Part shown: positions 1 through 12,828 of the stretch, piece after piece
Numbering within the stretch: the first letter of the stretch is position 1
Layout: each line of letters opens with the position of its first letter
Source: Piromyces finnis
Taxonomy: Eukaryota; Neocallimastigomycota; Neocallimastigomycetes; Neocallimastigales; Neocallimastigaceae
DNA length: 64,000 nucleotides
Reading direction: 5' to 3'
NCBI GenBank assembly: GCA_002104945.1
Contig: MCFH01000042.1
Location: 62,001 to 126,000 of the forward strand
Translations under genes and position numbers: made by a program
The notes under the pieces: generated by a model
Seen by the model: only the letters and a program-made list of their open reading frames with translations
Databases searched by the model: none
What the model was told of the DNA's origin: nothing

Positions 1-564
1 TTTAAATTATTTTAATTAATTAAAAATATATTTTTTTAAATATAATTAGATTTAGAAAATAATATATATATATTTTTTTTTCTTAAAAAAAAAGAATAGA
101 ATAAATGTAGTTTATTTATTTAAATAAAAAAGAAAGGTTTAAATTGAAATATAAAAAAGTAATGCTAAAAATATATTTAATATAAATAATATAATAATAG
201 TTAAGTGAACAATAAAAAAATATAATACTTAAAAACCGAAAATACTATTGAATTTATATATAGTAAATAATAAAAAATATATATATAGGAACAAGAAAGA
301 AGCAAAATAAAAAAAATAAAGTCTAAATTGCATTAAATAAAATATACAAAATTATAAAAGTTTATATATAAAAGAATTATTTATTTTCGGTGTATATTTT
401 TCTTTCTTTTATCTAATTTTTCTTTTTTTCTTTTTTCTTTTTATTTTTTTTTTATTCTTAATTCTTTATTTTTTCATTGGTAAGGATAAAATTGAATTAT
501 AATAAATACTGTATATAGAAATTTTGAATAGTGAAACAACATAAATTATAATTTATAATTCATC
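1..564. other. AT-rich 5' flank of the HECT gene
   Basis: Very AT-rich sequence without an open frame that looks coding. A T-rich stretch at about 400-475 lies just upstream of the HECT start and probably belongs to its promoter or 5' leader. No discrete regulatory site can be supported. Confidence 0.5.
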
Positions 565-2188
565 ATGGATAATGGGGGTTTTTACAATAATTATTCCAAT
601 TCCAATAATAAAAAGGAATTTATGGAAAAAACATTAAAAGAAAGACAAGAGAGAAAAGAAAAAATGAAATATGAAAAAGAATTAAAAGAAAAAATAGAAA
701 GTGGCTCTATTATTTATCAATATTACAAAAAATATAAAACTAAAAAGGAATGTATAGGTATGTTAATGAAAGAATGGGAACAAAAAATTGGATATGTTGA
801 AGATAAAAATAAAAAAGAAATTCTTTCAAAACCAATAAAAAAGAAGTATGACGCTAATGAATTATTATGGATTGGAAGAATTTTTTGTTATCTTCATAAA
901 AATAATTATTTTAAATCTGACCAAGATTTAAATGCTCATACTGTCATTTTAACCAAAATATATTGTGATAATAATATATTATCTATATTTCGTGATGTTA
1001 AAAAAGAAGGAGAACTTCGAAATATTCTAAAATATTTATTATTGGTAGCAATGGATGTTGTTATTACAAACTCTGCCTTGGTACCCTATAGTGGTCAGGA
1101 ATTAATTTTTGCTTTAAAATATTTAGATGGTAAACAGTATTCTAGTTTAGATAACGGTGACTTTATTATTGATAATATCCATGAATATTTAAAAGATCAA
1201 GAACTATATCGTCGTTTGAATGAACTATTAACTAAAAAAATGGAGGCTTTTGTTAATAATAAAACACCTACTAGATCCGTTTCATTATGGATTAATGCTA
1301 TTATACGTTGTACTCTTCTTACCATTGAATACAATTTAAATACTGTAGATAAAGATATTAAAGAACGTGTCCAAAATAGAATTGTACTTTTAATTATTAA
1401 TATTTTTACTGTGCCAGTTTTAGCTAGCATTTTAAGTGATCAAGGTGTAAAGATGGTTGAACAGTCGAAGGTTATTCCAATGGGAATAAAACTTTTGAAT
1501 GAAAATGATCAACTTCGAAGAATACTATTTAATATATTGGAAGGTGAAAGAACATTCTTCTTAATTGCAAATATAACAAAGTTTATTGAAGTTCTTCATT
1601 TAATTTCAGATCATGATCTCATTCAAACCAAACCTACTAAAACTGGAACGTCATTTAATTCACCTCTCACTAATGATGATTTAATTATTCTATTGACATT
1701 TTTAGCCCTTCATTGTCAAAGATTTATTCATGAAAAGAACACTGGAAGTTCATTGATATATCATCCAATATTTAATTGGTACTCAGGTAAAAAGAAGGAA
1801 AAAATATCCTTAGATCTATTTAAACAAGCTATTAATCAATTAAGTTATCTTTGGAGTTTACCATTTATGTTAATAGTCTTCAAACCAATACTTACTTATA
1901 ATTCTCAGGAGTTAATTATCTCATCAAAGACAATACTTTCTATTTACATTAAAGATATATGCAATTTTTATCTTGCTTTAGCGAAAATTATTGGAAATCA
2001 AAAAGATGAAATCTTCAATGCTATTGCTTACCATCCAAATCTAATTCCAATGTTCTGGTGTTTTATGAATGATATTGGTCCAAAAAAGAAATTAGAAATA
2101 TTTTTAAATGCTGCAAAATTCCCATCTCGTGAACCACTCATATCTGTTTTAGAATTCTTTTGTAGATCATGTAGTCTTCTATTCCTGT

Positions 2189-2223
<35 letters not shown>

Positions 2224-4748
2224 TCTTATTATTTATATATATATATATATAAGAAAAAAAAGCATTATTATAATATATATTATTATATAATCTAATATAT
2301 ATACCTATAATAATTATAGTACTTTAGATGATCAAGAAATTTATGAATTACAGAAACCATTTACTCTAATATCTTTAAAACAAATGTCTCTTTTCCTTAA
2401 TAATTTCTGTTTCCAAATGTATTGGCAAGAATCAGCAAAATCACATAGAGAGATTTTAGAATCAGCACAATCTCTTTTAAATATTCTATATGATAAAAAT
2501 GATAGGTAATAACTACACCTACACCATTAATTAATTTTTATGAAACTTTTATATTATTATATAAAAAAATAACTTTTATACCTTTATTAAAAATAGGCAT
2601 ATTAATTTAATTTTTTTATAAATATTTATATTTTATTGATATTCTATTAACTGATAGACGTCCATTTTCATCCGATATGGAATGGACTGTAAAGGAAATT
2701 CGCCATTATACATTTTTAGAAAATATAAAGAAAAATGATGAAGTTTCTTTAAAAATCCTAGAATACATGCCACATGTTATTCCATTTAAAATGTAAATAT
2801 ATATAATATAAATAAATAATATGTTTATTCTTAAAATATTTTTTGAAATATTTATATTAATTTTTTTTATTTAATTCAAGTCGTGTAGAAATATTAAGAA
2901 ATTATATAAAAGCAGATAAGGATTCATTAGTTAAACTTAAGAAAAAAGAATTTAATATTAGAAGGGCAATGATATTGGAAGATGGGTATGAACAACTTGG
3001 ACATTTAAGTACATTACATTTTAAACAAGCTATTAGAATTAAATTCATAAGTGCTCATGGTTATGAGGAAGCTGGTATTGATCAGAATGGTGTATTTAAA
3101 GAATTTTTGGAAGAATTATGTAAAGCTGCTTTTGATCCAGGTTTAAATCTTTTTAAAACTACGACTGAAGGTTACTGCTCACCAAGTCCTACCTCTTATA
3201 TTCATGAAAATTATCTTTCCCTCTTTGAATTTATTGGTAAAATATTAGGAAAGGCACTCTATGAAGCCATTGTTATTGATTTCCCATTTGCTCAATTCTT
3301 CTATGCTAAACTTTTATCCAGATATAATACATTGGATGATTTACCTTCTTTGGATCCTCAACTCTACAAAAATTTAACTTTCCTTAAGCATTATGAAGGA
3401 AATTGTGAGGATCTTGGTTTAACATTCACTGTTGATCAAGATGTTTTTGGTCAAGTTAAAACCATTGATATTAAACCTGCAGGATCACATATTAATGTCA
3501 CTAATGAAAATAGATATCAATATATATATTTAGTAGCAGATTATATGTTAAATCAACAATGTAAAGAACAAAATAGGGCTTTTATTAAAGGATTTAAGTC
3601 TATTATTTCAGAAAAATGGTTAAAGATGTTTTCACCTGCTGAATTACAAAAGTAACATTATATCATCGATATAATTTTGTTTTTATTAATTATTTGCTAT
3701 ATCAACTAAACTAAATAAAATTCTTGTTAATTTATATATATTAATTTTATTATAAATATAGATTGATATCTGGTGAATCAATGAATATCGGTATTTTATA
3801 TAATAATAATAATAATAATAATAATATATATTATTTAAATCAATATTTAACGGATTATATAATATGTAATTTATATATAATATAATATGCAAATATAAAT
3901 TTTTAAATCGATTCTATCTAGATATTGATGATTTAAGGAAATATACTAAATATGAAGGTGCTTACTTTGACCAACATAAAACTATTAGAAATCTCTGGAG
4001 TGTATTAAATAGTTTTTCTGAAAAAGAAAAACAACTATTTTTAAAGTTTACCACTAGTTGTTCAAAAGTAATATATTTTATTATGATATAAATTAACTAA
4101 TTGTGTTTTCTTTATTCCCTATAGTATATAAATTTATAATATTATTAAATATATATTTGTATATATTATTTTTTATTTTAAAACTTAAAGCCACCTGTTG
4201 GAGGTTTTGAATATTTAAATCCTCCTTTAACTATTCGTTATGTACCTTTAGATGAAGATGGTAATGTTGATATTAAACCATTTGAAGCTTTTAAATCTGT
4301 ATTTGGTTTAGCAAAGGTATTTATCAATATTGATTGAAATTAATCAAATAAATAGCAAAATTTCTAAATAATATATCACTCCAATATTAATTTTATAGGA
4401 TACTACTCGTTTACCAACAGCCTCAACATGTTTTAAGTAATTATTTCCCTTTATTATTCTTTATATTTTTATGAAAATAATATTAATAATAAATTACACT
4501 TTTTTTCTCTCTTTTTGTTATATATATTCAGTTTATTAAAATTACCACCCTATCAAAAGAAATCTACTTTAAAGGAGAAATTAAAATATGCTGTAAGTAT
4601 CAAATATTAAATGTGTATATATATTTAATGATGTGATATTTATTGTTTTCTTTTTCTTTTTTTTTTTATAATTATTATTATATTATTATGATATGTTAAA
4701 CACACCCTTTTTTAGATTAATGCTGGTGCAGGATTTGAATTATCTTAA
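565..4748 (+). CDS. HECT E3 ubiquitin ligase, UBE3B/UBE3C (Hul5) type, 10 exons
   Basis: Exons by GT-AG and frame: 565-2186, 2320-2505, 2658-2792, 2881-3651, 3762-3790, 3922-4067, 4191-4316, 4399-4436, 4532-4592, 4716-4748. They total 3147 nt and give 1048 aa, close to the usual length of UBE3B/UBE3C. Near residues 45-65 a basic, IQ-like segment (SIIYQYYKKYKTKK) matches the N-terminal IQ motif of this family. The middle is helical. MPHVIPF in exon 3 and the exon 4 start (RGVFKEFLEEL-like, here NGVFKEFLEELCKAAFDP) are typical of the start of the HECT N-lobe. The C-lobe has LPTASTCFNLLKLPPY, with the catalytic Cys at residue 1016, about 33 residues from the end as in active HECTs. It should form a thioester with ubiquitin and pass it to substrates; Hul5/UBE3C members extend chains on proteasome-bound proteins. 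UBE3B and UBE3C cannot be told apart here. No WW domains, so it is not Nedd4-type. Confidence 0.9.
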
Positions 4749-5331
4749 ATATATAAAATATTACAATACCATATAATAATAATTGCTACGATAACTGTTA
4801 ATACTAAACTATATATTATTATAAAATAATAAAAAAATTTTTTTTTGTCTAAAAAAAAAAAAAAAAAAAAGCCAAAATGAAAATAAAATAAAAAACTATT
4901 AATAATAAATATATAATGAAAAAAATAAATAATAAAAATCATAATAATGATAAAGTGTATTTTGTATGCAATTGTTATACTATTACAAATCATTATTATA
5001 TTAATAATATATAATGATAAAATGTAAATGCAAAAACTTCGAAAATCAGAATATATATATATATATATATATTTAATATTTATTTATATATACTTTATTG
5101 TAAAATTTACGATGAAAAAAAAAAATTTCTTTTTATGAATTAATAATAAAGGTATCTATTTATTCGTTTCTTTTCCTTTCATTATTAATTAATTATTAAT
5201 TTTTATTAATATGATAATGATATATATTAATTTATTATTTTCATTATCATTCTCTCCTTTTTCCTCTACCTCTACCTCTTCCTATTAATTTTTTTTAATG
5301 GTCATAAAAATAATTTAGTGTCTATTAGTTT
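4749..5331. other. Convergent intergenic spacer
   Basis: Shared 3' region between the HECT gene (+) and the FHA gene (-). It holds poly-A and TA runs near 4850 and 5050 and nothing that looks coding. The open frame on the minus strand here is low-complexity Ile/Phe/Tyr. Confidence 0.5.
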
Positions 5332-6941
5332 TTATATATTATTAATATATTTTTTTGTTTTACCTCTTTTGGAAGACCGAGTCACACGTCGTTTCACGTT
5401 ATATTCATCGCTATCTTCACTTTCATTGTATTCACTTTCACTTTCACTATCACTATAACTTTCATCATCTTTGACATTTTCATTATTATCATTTTCCTCT
5501 TCTTTTTCTTCTTCACTATCATCATTTATAAAATTGTCTTTAATTTGATAATCATTGGTTCTTTTCCCTCTTCCTCTTCCTCTTCCTCTACCTCTACTTC
5601 TACCTCTGCCTCTGCTTTTAGTTTCTCTTTTTATTTTTATAGTTGTATCCTGCCCTTCAAAATAATCCTTATTTTCATTATCACTATTATTATTACCTTT
5701 TGGTTTTCTTCTACCTCTTTTCCTTTTATTATTAGTATTTTGGTTTGATAAAGCTTTATTTTTTTTTAGTTCATCGTGGTTTTCTTCCTGTCGCTTTTCT
5801 TGTTCGATCAATTCTAAATGTTCATATTCACAAATATAATCAGATTCCTCTGAAAAGTCTGAATAATTTTCATATATTTTTAACTCTGGATGATTCGTTT
5901 CTTCATCACTCATAGGCCTTTCTTCTTCATTTTCTTCTTCATCACTTGTTATTGACGATTCATTCTTATCTAATATGTTATTTTTTTCAGATAATTTTTC
6001 TCTTGATTCACTTTCTATTTTAATTTCTTTTTTCTTTTCAATATCAGCTTGACTATCATTACTATTATTTTCTTCTTCTTTGTCATTTTCATTATCATCA
6101 TCAAAATCTATTAAACTGTCATATATATTATCGATATCTAACTCATCACTTTTATCTTTGTCATTTTTTTTCTTTTCAATAATATTTTTATTTTTTTTAT
6201 CAGGAAACTGATTTAATAATTCATTATTCTCATCTTTTATATCTTTTTGTTTTTGTTCTACTTCATTAATTTCTTCAGTATTATTATTGTTGTTATTATT
6301 ATTATTATTATTAAGGGTATTATTAGAAGTAGTATCTTCAATAATTTCTACTTTAAATGGGTATCTATTTTTAATATAAAAATAATAATATATATAAAAT
6401 ACATATATTTATATACATATAATATAGTACGGAAAAGAATTAATATTTATTATTTAAAAATTTTATAGGCAATAAAAATAAAAATAATAAAAATAAAAAT
6501 AATAAAAATAATAATAATAATATATATTAACATAAAAATTAACATTTCGAAATGAAATTTCAATTTCAAATACATTACTTATTTTTTAATAAATGAATGA
6601 GTGAATTATGCTTTAATATAATTTTTTCATTTCTTTTTAATTGAGTTGAATTCAAAAAAGCACTATTAGTTCCTTGACTTATAACATATACTTTATTCTT
6701 TTCTATGTCTAATATTACTTTTATCTATAAATTAAATATATTATTAATAATAGCAATTAATATTTATAGACATAGACTATTTTGAATATTATAAAAAATA
6801 AAAAAAAAATACATGATTTCTTGAGACTTGGGGGTCTGTTATAAGTGAAAAAGTGCTTCTTCCTATATTCAGTTCTTTTTGTCCTTCTGTAGATAGTATA
6901 AATTTATTTCTTGTTCCAACATAAGTTAATATTACTTTCAT
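5332..6941 (-). CDS. FHA-domain protein with acidic and RG-rich tail
   Basis: Three exons read on the minus strand: 6941-6813, 6726-6579, 6364-5332. Exons 1-2 encode a PNKP/APLF-like FHA domain: LNIGRSTFSLITDPQVSRNH holds the phosphothreonine-binding GR and SRNH residues, then GTNSAFLN, then LIHLLKNKYPFKVEI. Such domains bind phosphothreonine peptides, for example on XRCC1/XRCC4 in DNA repair. Exon 3 is disordered: Asn run, many Asp/Glu stretches, a KRKRGRRKPK nuclear-localisation-like patch, a run of RGRGRSRGRGRG and a final acidic-basic tail (RRVTRSSKRGK). No kinase, phosphatase or zinc-finger domain follows, so the partner function is unknown. Odd point: exon 1 ends in phase 0 but exon 2 needs one extra base. 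A six-A run at the start of exon 2 is suspect, so the gene may contain a homopolymer error or be damaged. Confidence 0.7.
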
Positions 6942-7209
6942 TTTTTTTAAAAAAAATATGTTTATTTCATGTTTTTTTTTTTTTTTTTTTTTTTTTTAAT
7001 GAAACATAATAAAAAATGATATTATTGAATGTTGATTTGTAAATTTTGAAATTGCAAAGAATAATGAAGAAATTGAAAAAATATATTAAGATGCTTATTG
7101 CTTATTATATATTACCAATGTTGTTGCTTTCTATTTTTAAAGGAAATTTTATATTTCATTAAAATACCGACTTTCTTTACAATTACATAAATATAGTATT
7201 TTAAGAAAA

Positions 7210-7240
<31 letters not shown>

Positions 7241-7350
7241 GAAATTAAATTAAAAATTAATTTGGAAAAATTGAATAATTTTTTAAAAATTTGTAAAAAT
7301 TCAAACCGAAAATTATAATATATTTTATATTTTATACCTGAGATAAATAA

Positions 7351-7387
<37 letters not shown>

Positions 7388-7713
7388 CAAGGTTTTTAAT
7401 TTAGTACTTAAATAGTGCCAAATTCAATAATCAAAATAGAAATAAATATTTTAACAGGTTTATATTTATTATTATTTTATAAAGTAAAGTAGTAATAAAG
7501 AATATATAAAAATTAAATATTCAATTTTTTTAATAATTAATTATCCATCAAATAAATTCTATATTCAATCATTAAAAACCTTTTTTTTAATTCATTACAT
7601 TAACATATTAATACATTAATATTAATAATATTTATATATATTCAACATAAAAATCAATATAATTTAAATAAAATGTTATTAATATTATAGCAAAAATAAG
7701 TATTAAATAAAAA
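6942..7713. other. Divergent promoter region
   Basis: About 770 bp between the FHA gene (-) and the small unknown gene (+). It contains long T and A homopolymers (near 6970-6997, 7209-7240 and 7350-7379). No further gene is visible. Confidence 0.5.
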
Positions 7714-8758
7714 ATGATAGCCGGAGTTGAAGTTGCATGTCCACCACATTGGACTGAAGAAGAAGCTGGTTATGGTATTCATTGGGAAACAGCAAAGTAA
7801 AAATTATTCAAATAATACTTTATCTATTTTAGTAATAAAACAATGAGATATGAAAATATAAATTATTTTATTTTTTTTTAATAAATAACTAAAAATAAAA
7901 AGAAAACTAATATAATTAAAGAAATGTAAATTTCAATAAATTATTAAAACTAATAAATATTTATTATATATATAATGTATTTTATAAAATGGTATAACAT
8001 TTATTATTGTGAAAATAACATGATATACTATGTATATTTACAAAAAACAAAAAACTTGCTGTATTGTATTACAGAAAAATTGCATATGAAAGTAATTGTG
8101 ACATAGATTTTGTTGAATTTCCATTATCATATATAGTAAATATCAACCAAAATAAATTATTCCACAATATTATAATGATAATTCTTAACCATTTATTATC
8201 ATTATTTAAATATTTACTTTTTCTTATAAAATTTTAACTTATTATTATAAATAAAAAAAAAAAAAAAAAAAGGTTTCAGGAGAACAAGAAATAGCATTAG
8301 AAGTGTAATATAATTATATTACTTATTTATAAATACTTGTATATATGTATATTAAAAAATACATATATTATTTTTTTTTAAATAAAAATGTATATAATAA
8401 TATTTAATATATTAAAACCGCAAAAAACAGAAGGAAAAAAATTGAAGAGTATTTAGAACAAGCAGTAAAAGCTGAAGGTGGAAATGTTCAATATTTATCA
8501 CGTCAATTAGTTGGCTTCTTCAAAGAATTATTAAGAAGAATTTTATTCCTTCTTAGTTTATTATTAACCCCAATTTCCAAAGTATTTGGATTAGAAAAAA
8601 AGACAAAGAATGAATATATTACAATTCCAGACGATGATTATAATGAATTTACTTCAAATAGTGATAATAAAGAAAAGGATAAAGAATGTATAGAGAAAGA
8701 AAAAATAGGAAAAGAGGAAGACATTAAAAAATCTAAGGAAGAAAAGAAAAATGATTAA
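7714..8758 (+). CDS. Small unknown protein with a hydrophobic segment, 4 exons
   Basis: Exons 7714-7796, 8075-8135, 8273-8304 and 8431-8758 join in frame and give 167 aa. The N-terminal half is a compact, non-repetitive sequence (MIAGVEVACPPHWTEEEAGYG..., then a short conserved-looking stretch ending FVEFPLSYIVSGEQE) that looks like a real fold. A hydrophobic stretch, RRILFLLSLLLTPISKVFGL (about residues 91-110), could be a membrane or membrane-edge helix. The tail is highly charged (Lys/Glu). I do not recognise the family. The four exons joining in consistent phases and the ordered N-terminus argue for a real gene. A small membrane-associated protein is possible, but no function can be assigned. 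Confidence 0.65.
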
Positions 8759-9228
8759 TTTTATAAAGATAATAATTAAATTTTTTGCAATATGATAAAG
8801 TATAATTAATTTTAAAATAATTATAAATAATGTAAATAAAGCAAATAAAGAAATAATAGAATTAAAAAAAAGCAAAAATGAATTTATTTAAAGATTATTT
8901 ATTTTTATTATTATTATTATTTTTTTATTATTATTATTAAATTTATTTATATGAAATTTACAATTTTTTTTTTTTTTCCTATAAGATAATTATGATATTA
9001 TCTATCATTAATGAGTAAATATATAAAAGCATTAGATATTATAATTTTTAATTATTATTTAGATTATAATTTAGATCATTACATAATAATGAAGCGCTTT
9101 TTTAATAATGGATATATAATCCTAAATATAAACTTTTTTTTTTGTTGTTATTTAACTCTATTTCATTAATTGTTTTATAATAAAATAGATAATTTTAGAA
9201 ATGAGACTTTTTATATTTTAATAAAATT
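8759..9228. other. Convergent spacer
   Basis: AT-rich 3' region shared by the unknown gene (+) and the U-box gene (-), with short ATT runs near 8905-8940. No gene seen. Confidence 0.5.
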
Positions 9229-11733
9229 TTAACATATTAATTTTTCTATATTATTAAATATGTGTTCATTTTTGCTGGCATTATCTAAATCATTTGAGAT
9301 TTTGTAATAATTCATACAATATTCATTTTCATCATATTTTAATTGTCTAAAGTTAAATTCTTTTATGAGAATATAACCATTAGAATATCCTTGTGGATCT
9401 CTTTCTTGTAAATCCTTTAATACTAAATCACTTCCAAAATATGGGTGCTTTAATATATTATTTTCTTCACGGTGGTGTCCTAATGTGATAGCCTTAATTC
9501 CATTATCAAATTCAACTTCATACTTTTGATTAATATCATCTTGAAGAATTAAATTAAACCAGGAATCAATTGAAACTTCTTTTGCATTGATAAGGTCGTT
9601 AGGGAAATACCAGGTATTATTAATAGCAATAGGGTGATATGGTGTTAAAAGAACTCCATTAATATCACACATATATGGCTTACTTAATTTATTTAAAGTT
9701 TGTTCAATCAAACATTGGACAATTGCATTATTATAAAGAATGTCTCCTTTCTTTAAGTCTCTAACACATTTTCTTTGTCCATTAGCCAATAATACAATAG
9801 CATCACCATTGAAACATCCACCATGACGATTCATGAAATTACCCATTTGAACTCTACTACCTGTACTTGTACTTGTATTGATAACTCCTCTTCTACTAGT
9901 TTTTGTAGATGGTGGTGGTAAATTGATAAATATTCTTTTGGCCAATAATCTGTAAGCATCAGCAACTTCTTGAGTGTAATATTGAAGAGATTGGTCTTTG
10001 AAATTACCACATTGTTCATATTGATGGAATCTTAAGAATGAATTAATGTAACATTCACCCCATTTTCCATAATAATCTTGTTGAATAGCTTTTTCAACTT
10101 GTCCATGATTAGGATCAGGATTTGTAATATCAATAAGTAAATCCTTTGCAAATTTGGTCTTATATTTCAATTCCTTTAATATTTTAATATATTCATCTAA
10201 AATTGTTTTTGCTTTTCCATTTTCTTCTTCATTTGAAGCTATTCCCTCAATTTTTATTATTTTATTAAGAGCAATGATAAATTTATTTCTTAAAATTTGA
10301 TTTAATAAACGTTCTTCATATTGAGTAGATTCTATTTCTTTTTCTTCAATAATAATATCAGTATCGATATTATTTATATCAATAGAAACAGCATTATCAT
10401 CTTCGGAATCAGAATCAGAGTCAAGTATTTCATCATCATCATCATCTTCTTCTTCTTCTTCATTTTTCTGAGCTTCTTTTAATTGTTTTTCTTTTTCATA
10501 CATATCATCAATAAAGGACTTAAGGTCTGGACTTTCATTAATAATAGGAACATCAATTATTTGATTAGTCATTGGAAGCTCAACTGTAACTTTTGTCTTA
10601 TCAATTAAATTTTTATCAATTTTAAATATAGCATTTCTATATGTTGCACGGTATAATGGACCAATTGTCATTGTTTTTTTAATATCATCACCTTGTTCAA
10701 CAATAACTTTAATAACTGGAGTGATAGTAGAAAGAAGACTTGCCATATAATTAATGAAAATAGTTCCTACCATTGTACCATCTGGACAATATCCATAAAT
10801 ACCATTTCCAAGATTTGCAATATCAATTAATAATTTTGGACCTACGTCATTACCAAATGAGAATGTTGATATCGTAAATTTATCATCACAAACTTTTAAT
10901 GTATCTTTCAATGTTTGGTATACACCGTCTGGTGGATTTATATTAGAATTACCATCAGTAAATACCATTAATGATTTTTGATAATTTTTATATGTAACAG
11001 ATTTTGATACATTAATTCCTTCTTCAATACCTCTCCAAATATTAGTACAACCACCTAAATTCATTTTATTTATACTGGAAATAACAGTTTCTTTGGCAGC
11101 TTTATCAATCAATAATGTTGGTTCCAAATGAATATTAGCATCATTACTAAATGTTACAATACTAAACATATCTTCTTTTCTTAATGATGATACAATTGCT
11201 TTGAGTGAATGTTTGACCAATTCAAGACGTGAAATATATTGTGTTTCCATATTTTCAATATTATTACAACAATTACATCCCATAGAACCAGAAATATCAA
11301 CTACACAAATTATACATGCAGGTGATGTTGTTTTTAATTTTTTTGGCTTCATCCATACATGAAGTGAGTCTTTACATAATCCTGAACTTTGTTCTTCTGA
11401 GATAATGCGTGATTTTATTTCTTCAAATTCTACTTCCTCTGCTTCAGTAGAAGCAGCAGAAAATGTTAAATTATTTATTTTTTCAGTAATATCATTTAAT
11501 TGAATATTATGTTCATTAACATAATTTTCTATTAAACTTTTTAAAGAATAATTTATAACTCCATCTTCAATTTTCATAGGAATCTTTGTTAAAGGAGAAG
11601 CGTGTGTTATTTCTAAAGCTTTTTTAATAGCTTCTTTTTCATATGTATGACCATCAGGCATAATTAAAGGTTCTTTCATAATATCCAAAGTAATTGGACA
11701 TAAATATTCATTTGGAATTTCGTCTTTATCCAT
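9229..11733 (-). CDS. U-box / vWA / Hint (Vint-type) protein
   Basis: Single-exon gene of 834 aa. Residues 8-75 are a U-box (EYLCPITLDIMKEPLIMPDG, then SPLT), the E2-binding fold of RING-like ubiquitin ligases. Residues about 138-330 are a von Willebrand A domain with an intact MIDAS: DISGS at 146-150, a Thr near 230 and FTDG at 258-261. A linking region follows, with an acidic Glu/Asp run at about 425-446 and a helical part to about 600. Residues 638-795 form a Hint domain: HGGCFNG with the first Cys at 640, GDAIVLLANG, and the TPYHP block at 697-701. These match the vWA-associated Hint families described for eukaryotes (Vwaint and Vint). Hint domains descend from inteins and can cleave or splice at the leading Cys. 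Whether this one is active cannot be told. It may couple ubiquitylation with a self-processing step. Confidence 0.88.
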   Translation of the reverse strand: MDKDEIPNEYLCPITLDIMKEPLIMPDGHTYEKEAIKKALEITHASPLTKIPMKIEDGVINYSLKSLIENYVNEHNIQLNDITEKINNLTFSAASTEAEEVEFEEIKSRIISEEQSSGLCKDSLHVWMKPKKLKTTSPACIICVVDISGSMGCNCCNNIENMETQYISRLELVKHSLKAIVSSLRKEDMFSIVTFSNDANIHLEPTLLIDKAAKETVISSINKMNLGGCTNIWRGIEEGINVSKSVTYKNYQKSLMVFTDGNSNINPPDGVYQTLKDTLKVCDDKFTISTFSFGNDVGPKLLIDIANLGNGIYGYCPDGTMVGTIFINYMASLLSTITPVIKVIVEQGDDIKKTMTIGPLYRATYRNAIFKIDKNLIDKTKVTVELPMTNQIIDVPIINESPDLKSFIDDMYEKEKQLKEAQKNEEEEEDDDDDEILDSDSDSEDDNAVSIDINNIDTDIIIEEKEIESTQYEERLLNQILRNKFIIALNKIIKIEGIASNEEENGKAKTILDEYIKILKELKYKTKFAKDLLIDITNPDPNHGQVEKAIQQDYYGKWGECYINSFLRFHQYEQCGNFKDQSLQYYTQEVADAYRLLAKRIFINLPPPSTKTSRRGVINTSTSTGSRVQMGNFMNRHGGCFNGDAIVLLANGQRKCVRDLKKGDILYNNAIVQCLIEQTLNKLSKPYMCDINGVLLTPYHPIAINNTWYFPNDLINAKEVSIDSWFNLILQDDINQKYEVEFDNGIKAITLGHHREENNILKHPYFGSDLVLKDLQERDPQGYSNGYILIKEFNFRQLKYDENEYCMNYYKISNDLDNASKNEHIFNNIEKLIC

Positions 11734-12483
11734 TTTGTATTTTTTTTATTTTAATGTATTCGGTATTACTATAATTTTTTTTTTTTATAATATATATTTA
11801 TGGAATTATTATATTTTTAATTAAAAAAATTTTTTTTAATAAATTTATTTACACTTTAATTTTTAATATGAATTTGGTAAATTTTTTGTTCTTTATATAA
11901 AAACTATTAGGTCCGAACTATCCATATGATCTCTAGTTTTATTGAAGATTTATTGGTTAATTATTAATTTAAAAATTCAGTAAAAATTAATGAGGATTAA
12001 TTTAATAAAATTAAAGAAAAATACTAAGATCTTGTTATTACTAAAATTAAAAATTTTATTAGAATTTACTAAAAATACTTTTTTTTATTTTATCACTTTA
12101 TTAAACATGATACAACATAATAAATATTATACTCTATTTAATCTATCTATATCTATCATTATCTCTTTTAAAATATTTCTAAATATTATATTATTTTAAG
12201 CCACCTTTTTTTTAAAAAAAAAATGAAATAGTATCTTAATGTCTAAACCTTCCTTCATATAAATTTTGAAGGCTTTGGTATTTGGTAATAGAATATGAAT
12301 TCTTACAAAGCCATTGAAATAGGGTATTGTTTATAGCAATATTATTTTAAAATAAAATTTAAGAATATTATTATAATAATAATTGTAGCAGTTAAATAAT
12401 CAAGGATAATGATTATATATAATATTATTTATAAATAAATAATAAAAAAGCAAGCACTTTTTGATGGCATTTTACTTAATATA

Positions 12484-12576
12484 ATATGAAAAATGTTTTT
12501 TTTTTAAAAAAAAAACTTTTAAAATTTTAATTTATTAATAATTAATTTTAATTGAAATTAAAACATTTTTCATATT
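12484..12576. repeat. Inverted repeat, 17-bp arms
   Basis: AATATGAAAAATGTTTT at 12484-12500 is matched by its exact reverse complement at 12560-12576. The loop is about 60 bp of A/T tracts that themselves fold back partly. It could be a small MITE-like element or a hairpin in a transcript. Confidence 0.6.
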
Positions 12577-12828
12577 GTTATATATTAAATATTAAATAAT
12601 TAATGAATTATTTATAGATTAATCAAGATCAGAATAGGATTAAAAAAATTCTTTATGCATATTGGTAAAGCATGAAAATAATTAATAACACTAATAAAGA
12701 AATGGCTTTATGTATATAAAATAAAGTTTTAAAAAATAACTCTTTATATACAGTATAATTAATAAATATTGAAAAATTAGCAAAGGACCAGAAACTTTTA
12801 TTAACAAGTAGGAACAAAAAAAAAAGGT

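Noticed and set aside
11990-12199. 69-codon frame upstream of the LRR gene
   Set aside because: Low complexity, with no signal peptide, domain or partner exon.
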